The translations under genes and the position numbers were made by a program. 8,776 nt of DNA from Verrucomicrobiales bacterium (GTDB lineage Bacteria; Verrucomicrobiota; Verrucomicrobiia; Verrucomicrobiales; DEV007), in assembly GCA_002696885.1 (NCBI GenBank), contig NZSO01000008.1, positions 1-8,776 of the forward strand. The letters run 5' to 3'. Shown one piece after another: positions 7,248-8,776 of the stretch; the stretch's first letter is position 1; each line of letters begins with the position of its first letter. The notes under the pieces are model-generated. The model was not told where the DNA came from. It saw only the letters and a list, made by a program, of their open reading frames with translations, and searched no databases.

Positions 7248-7271
7248 CTACAGGAGCCCCTCGTTTTTTTT
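7248..7271 (+). terminator. Closing-stem 3' strand plus T8: putative terminator
   Basis: The 3' strand of the long-range stem (CTACAGG, then AGCCCCTC) runs to 7262 and is followed after one G by eight Ts (7264-7271). The closing stem of the ncRNA could thus double as the terminator for the HU-RT-ncRNA transcript. The 5' partner strand is over 200 nt away, so this is not a compact intrinsic terminator. Confidence 0.45.
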
Positions 7272-7346
7272 ATTATCTCTGAAATTTAATAATATAGTCA
7301 ACATTAAACCCTGACATCATATTAAACTCACTCCATTATCATTGAG
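7272..7346 (+). promoter_or_regulatory. AT-rich leader of the esterase gene
   Basis: These 75 bp lie between the T8 tract and the esterase ATG and must hold any independent esterase promoter. No convincing -35/-10 pair is visible. Two short strings recur before the ATPase gene: TGAAATTTAATAAT (7280-7293; also 3058-3071) and ATCATTGA just before the ATG (7338-7345; also 3070-3077). There is no Shine-Dalgarno. Confidence 0.25.
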
Positions 7347-8480
7347 ATGCTTCAGAATTTTATTTTTATAATCTTTATTTTCCTATCAGGCTTGCAATCT
7401 TTCAGCCAGGACACCCCTTTTGTTACTTATCCAAAACAAACTTCTGATTATTTAAAACGCATCCAGACTGGAAAGGCGAAATATAAATATAATTCGACTG
7501 TCAACTTTAGAGAATGGCAAATAGGGGCAAGGAAAGAATTATCAAGAATAATTGGACTCGATAAAATATCGAACGACCTGAGAAATTTTAAACCTTCTGT
7601 AATTCAAATCGAAAAAAAAACTGTTGGTAATAAATACACAAGATATTTATACAAGATCGAGACAGAGCCGGGAGTGGATATCCCATTTTATAAACTGGTC
7701 CCTACAACCATACAACCAAACGACAAACTTCCTCTCCTTCTTTCTCCCCACGGACATGACGTCGACGGGCTACATTCCTATGCGGGTGCTTACATCAACG
7801 AATCTCATCGCAATAAAATAATCGGAAAGGATGGCAATATTGCCGAGCAGGCAACCCTCAAGGGAATGATTGCAATTGCTCCTGCAACAAGAGGTCTTGC
7901 CAAAGAGCTCCTCATCCCTGACACAAAAGGTCGTCATGGAAACAGGCCATGCAGAGCTCAACTCATGCACTGTCTCATTTCAGGCAGAACACCAACCGCT
8001 GAAAGGGTCTGGGATATGCAAAAAATACTAGATTGGGCATTGAAGGATTCGAATATCGACCATAAAAAAATCATAATGACCGGAAACTCAGGTGGTGGAG
8101 TTCTTACAGCCTATACATCAGCGCTAGACGAGAGAATCAAAATTTCAGTACCCAGCTGCTCATTTACCTCAATAACAAGTAGCACCGGTTACATTTTTCA
8201 TTGTGACTGCTGCGCTGTTCCAGGAATAAAAGATTGGGGAGATTTTTCAGAGCTAGGCGGATTGATTGCGCCTAGACCACTTCTTATCATTCATGGAATA
8301 AAGGATGGCCTCCATCATAAAATGGATGTCGAAAAAAACGCTAAATCTATTAAAGAAATTTATTTGGATAGAAAGGTAAGTGACAAAATGTCAATCAGCT
8401 GGGGTGAGGCTGGGCACAAATTTTATCCAGACATAATGTGGCCATTTATCAAAAAGGCCTTAGCTAATTTTTCCTATTAG
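7347..8480 (+). CDS. Secreted alpha/beta hydrolase, acetyl xylan esterase-like
   Basis: This 377-aa protein has a clear N-terminal signal peptide: a hydrophobic stretch at about 5-15, with cleavage probably near SFSQ (18-21). The alpha/beta hydrolase core begins around 110. LLLSPHGHD (130-138) is the oxyanion-side strand and loop. The nucleophile elbow GNSGG (246-250) places S248 as nucleophile. LLIIHGIKDG (312-321) supplies the likely acid D320, and GEAGHKFYP (353-361) supplies the catalytic H357. The cysteine-rich segment HCDCCAVPG (285-293) and the SELGGLIAPRPLL region are typical of the acetyl-xylan-esterase-like families frequent in Verrucomicrobiota and Planctomycetota, from memory of such proteins. 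It probably removes acetyl or other ester groups from polysaccharides outside the cytoplasm. It seems unrelated to the retron cassette. Its end is 4 bp from a convergent minus-strand frame. Confidence 0.87.
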   Translation: MLQNFIFIIFIFLSGLQSFSQDTPFVTYPKQTSDYLKRIQTGKAKYKYNSTVNFREWQIGARKELSRIIGLDKISNDLRNFKPSVIQIEKKTVGNKYTRYLYKIETEPGVDIPFYKLVPTTIQPNDKLPLLLSPHGHDVDGLHSYAGAYINESHRNKIIGKDGNIAEQATLKGMIAIAPATRGLAKELLIPDTKGRHGNRPCRAQLMHCLISGRTPTAERVWDMQKILDWALKDSNIDHKKIIMTGNSGGGVLTAYTSALDERIKISVPSCSFTSITSSTGYIFHCDCCAVPGIKDWGDFSELGGLIAPRPLLIIHGIKDGLHHKMDVEKNAKSIKEIYLDRKVSDKMSISWGEAGHKFYPDIMWPFIKKALANFSY

Positions 8481-8484
8481 GGAA

Positions 8485-8776
8485 TTAAAGTCCGGCAGAA
8501 AGATTTTCAGAGGACCAGGCTCCTCTAAATCCACTTGGGTAGGCTACCTCTTTAATCTCTTGCCCATCCTTAAAGAACTTAACGATAACTCCTTTGACTC
8601 TGTCAGTGCGCGAACTCGCGCGAGGTGGTCTGTTCTTGCTTCATGTACCTCCAGCACACTCAGATGCAGGCAAAGGCCTAATTTTGGTTAGTTTAACTTT
8701 GTCAGTGGTCAAGTCTTGACCCGTTCGAGGAGTTATTGAACTAATTACAGTTTTACCACTAGCAATAAGCTCTTGA
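8485..8776 (-). pseudogene. Partial minus-strand frame with one in-frame TGA, unknown product
   Basis: Reading the minus strand from the window end gives 44 open codons starting QELIASGKTV and ending ASECAGGT. These are followed by TGA (8643-8641), then 51 more codons in the same frame from SKNRPPRASS to SSENLSAGL, and TAA at 8487-8485. The second part looks protein-like (GVIVKFFKDGQEIKEV, AYPSGFRGAW) but contains no ATG, GTG or TTG start in frame, so it is best read as the C-terminus of the same gene broken by a stop. TDKVK in the first part and TDRVK in the second are short echoes, mirrored in DNA by TGTCAGTG at 8601-8608 and 8700-8707. The gene continues beyond the window. A sequencing error, a genuine pseudogene, or a protein that truly ends at the TGA are all possible. 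I do not recognise the family. Confidence 0.45.
8608..8621. repeat. GC-rich palindrome GCGCGA-AC-TCGCGC
   Basis: Two 6-bp arms (8608-8613 and 8616-8621) are perfectly complementary around AC. The patch is markedly GC-rich against the AT-rich surroundings and lies 20 bp from the in-frame TGA of the minus-strand frame. It may be only a codon-level effect of arginine and alanine residues. Confidence 0.4.

Larger units (their letters stand above)
7025..7271 (+). ncRNA. Candidate retron msr-msd-like structured RNA, downstream of RT
   Basis: This 247-nt block has no reading frame and is dense in nested complementarity. A long-range closing stem pairs 7025-7038 with 7248-7262: the core CCTGTAG/CTACAGG is perfect, then GC/GC, then GAG/CTC, interrupted by a mismatch and a small internal loop. 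Inside it, AACCTAC (7039-7045) and GAACT (7052-7056) pair with the contiguous AGTTCGTAGGTT (7157-7168), leaving a 6-nt bulge. That arm encloses hairpins at 7060-7121 and 7123-7155. Toward the 3' side lie GCGG-TCCG-CCGC (7187-7198) and CACGTTA/TAACGTG (7201-7207/7226-7232). A T8 tract (7264-7271) ends it, which fixes the plus strand. Length, closing stem and adjacency to a retron RT fit an msr-msd RNA. The position 3' of the RT and the lack of an obvious priming AGC right after the closing stem are unusual. A separate regulatory RNA is the alternative. Confidence 0.7.

Noticed and set aside
6164..7271. Group II intron (RT plus structured RNA)
   Set aside because: The RT is only 285 aa with no maturase or endonuclease domain. 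It carries the retron NAxxH and VTG motifs, and no domain V-like 34-nt hairpin or intron boundary sequence is visible around it.
6164..7271. Diversity-generating retroelement
   Set aside because: No template/variable repeat pair and no accessory or C-type-lectin target gene are visible, and the RT motifs are of retron type.
1..8776. CRISPR array, tRNA or rRNA genes
   Set aside because: No regularly spaced repeats, no tRNA cloverleaf with a CCA/TTCGA arm, and no rRNA-like sequence were seen on reading both strands.

Overview
The window is AT-rich and gene-dense. No gene has a convincing AGGAGG-type Shine-Dalgarno before its start; leaders are AT-rich. Together with a sodium:solute symporter, a GspE/PilB ATPase and a secreted acetyl-xylan-esterase-like hydrolase, this suggests an AT-rich marine or sediment bacterium of the PVC group (Verrucomicrobiota-like). 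Bacteroidota is the main alternative. This placement is inference, because no rRNA or marker gene is present.

Layout: 1-315 has no gene but holds a perfect 14-bp inverted repeat and a terminator-like hairpin with a T10 tract on the plus strand. 316-2894 is a two-gene minus-strand operon: a beta-hydroxyacid dehydrogenase-family oxidoreductase followed 5 bp later by a sodium:solute symporter. 2895-3080 is a divergent promoter region with a TATAAT hexamer on each strand. 3081-5403 encodes a GspE/PilB-type ATPase overlapping by 11 bp an exported HExxH metallopeptidase.

5452-7271 is the most interesting part. An HU-like protein, apparently with two tandem HU folds, is followed 4 bp later by a 285-aa reverse transcriptase with retron hallmarks (NAxxH motif, YADD, VTG). 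Immediately behind the RT stop lies a non-coding block of about 247 nt. It is closed by a long-range stem, contains several strong nested hairpins, and ends in a T8 tract. I read this as a retron-like cassette in the order accessory - RT - ncRNA, with the candidate msr-msd RNA downstream of the RT rather than upstream as in most characterised retrons, and with an HU-type DNA-binding partner. The HU protein could bind or compact the RT-made DNA, or sense foreign or damaged DNA; this is inference.

7347-8480 encodes a secreted alpha/beta hydrolase. It converges, 4 bp apart, on a minus-strand reading frame (8485 to beyond the window end) that is interrupted by one in-frame TGA and looks like a decaying or mis-sequenced gene end.
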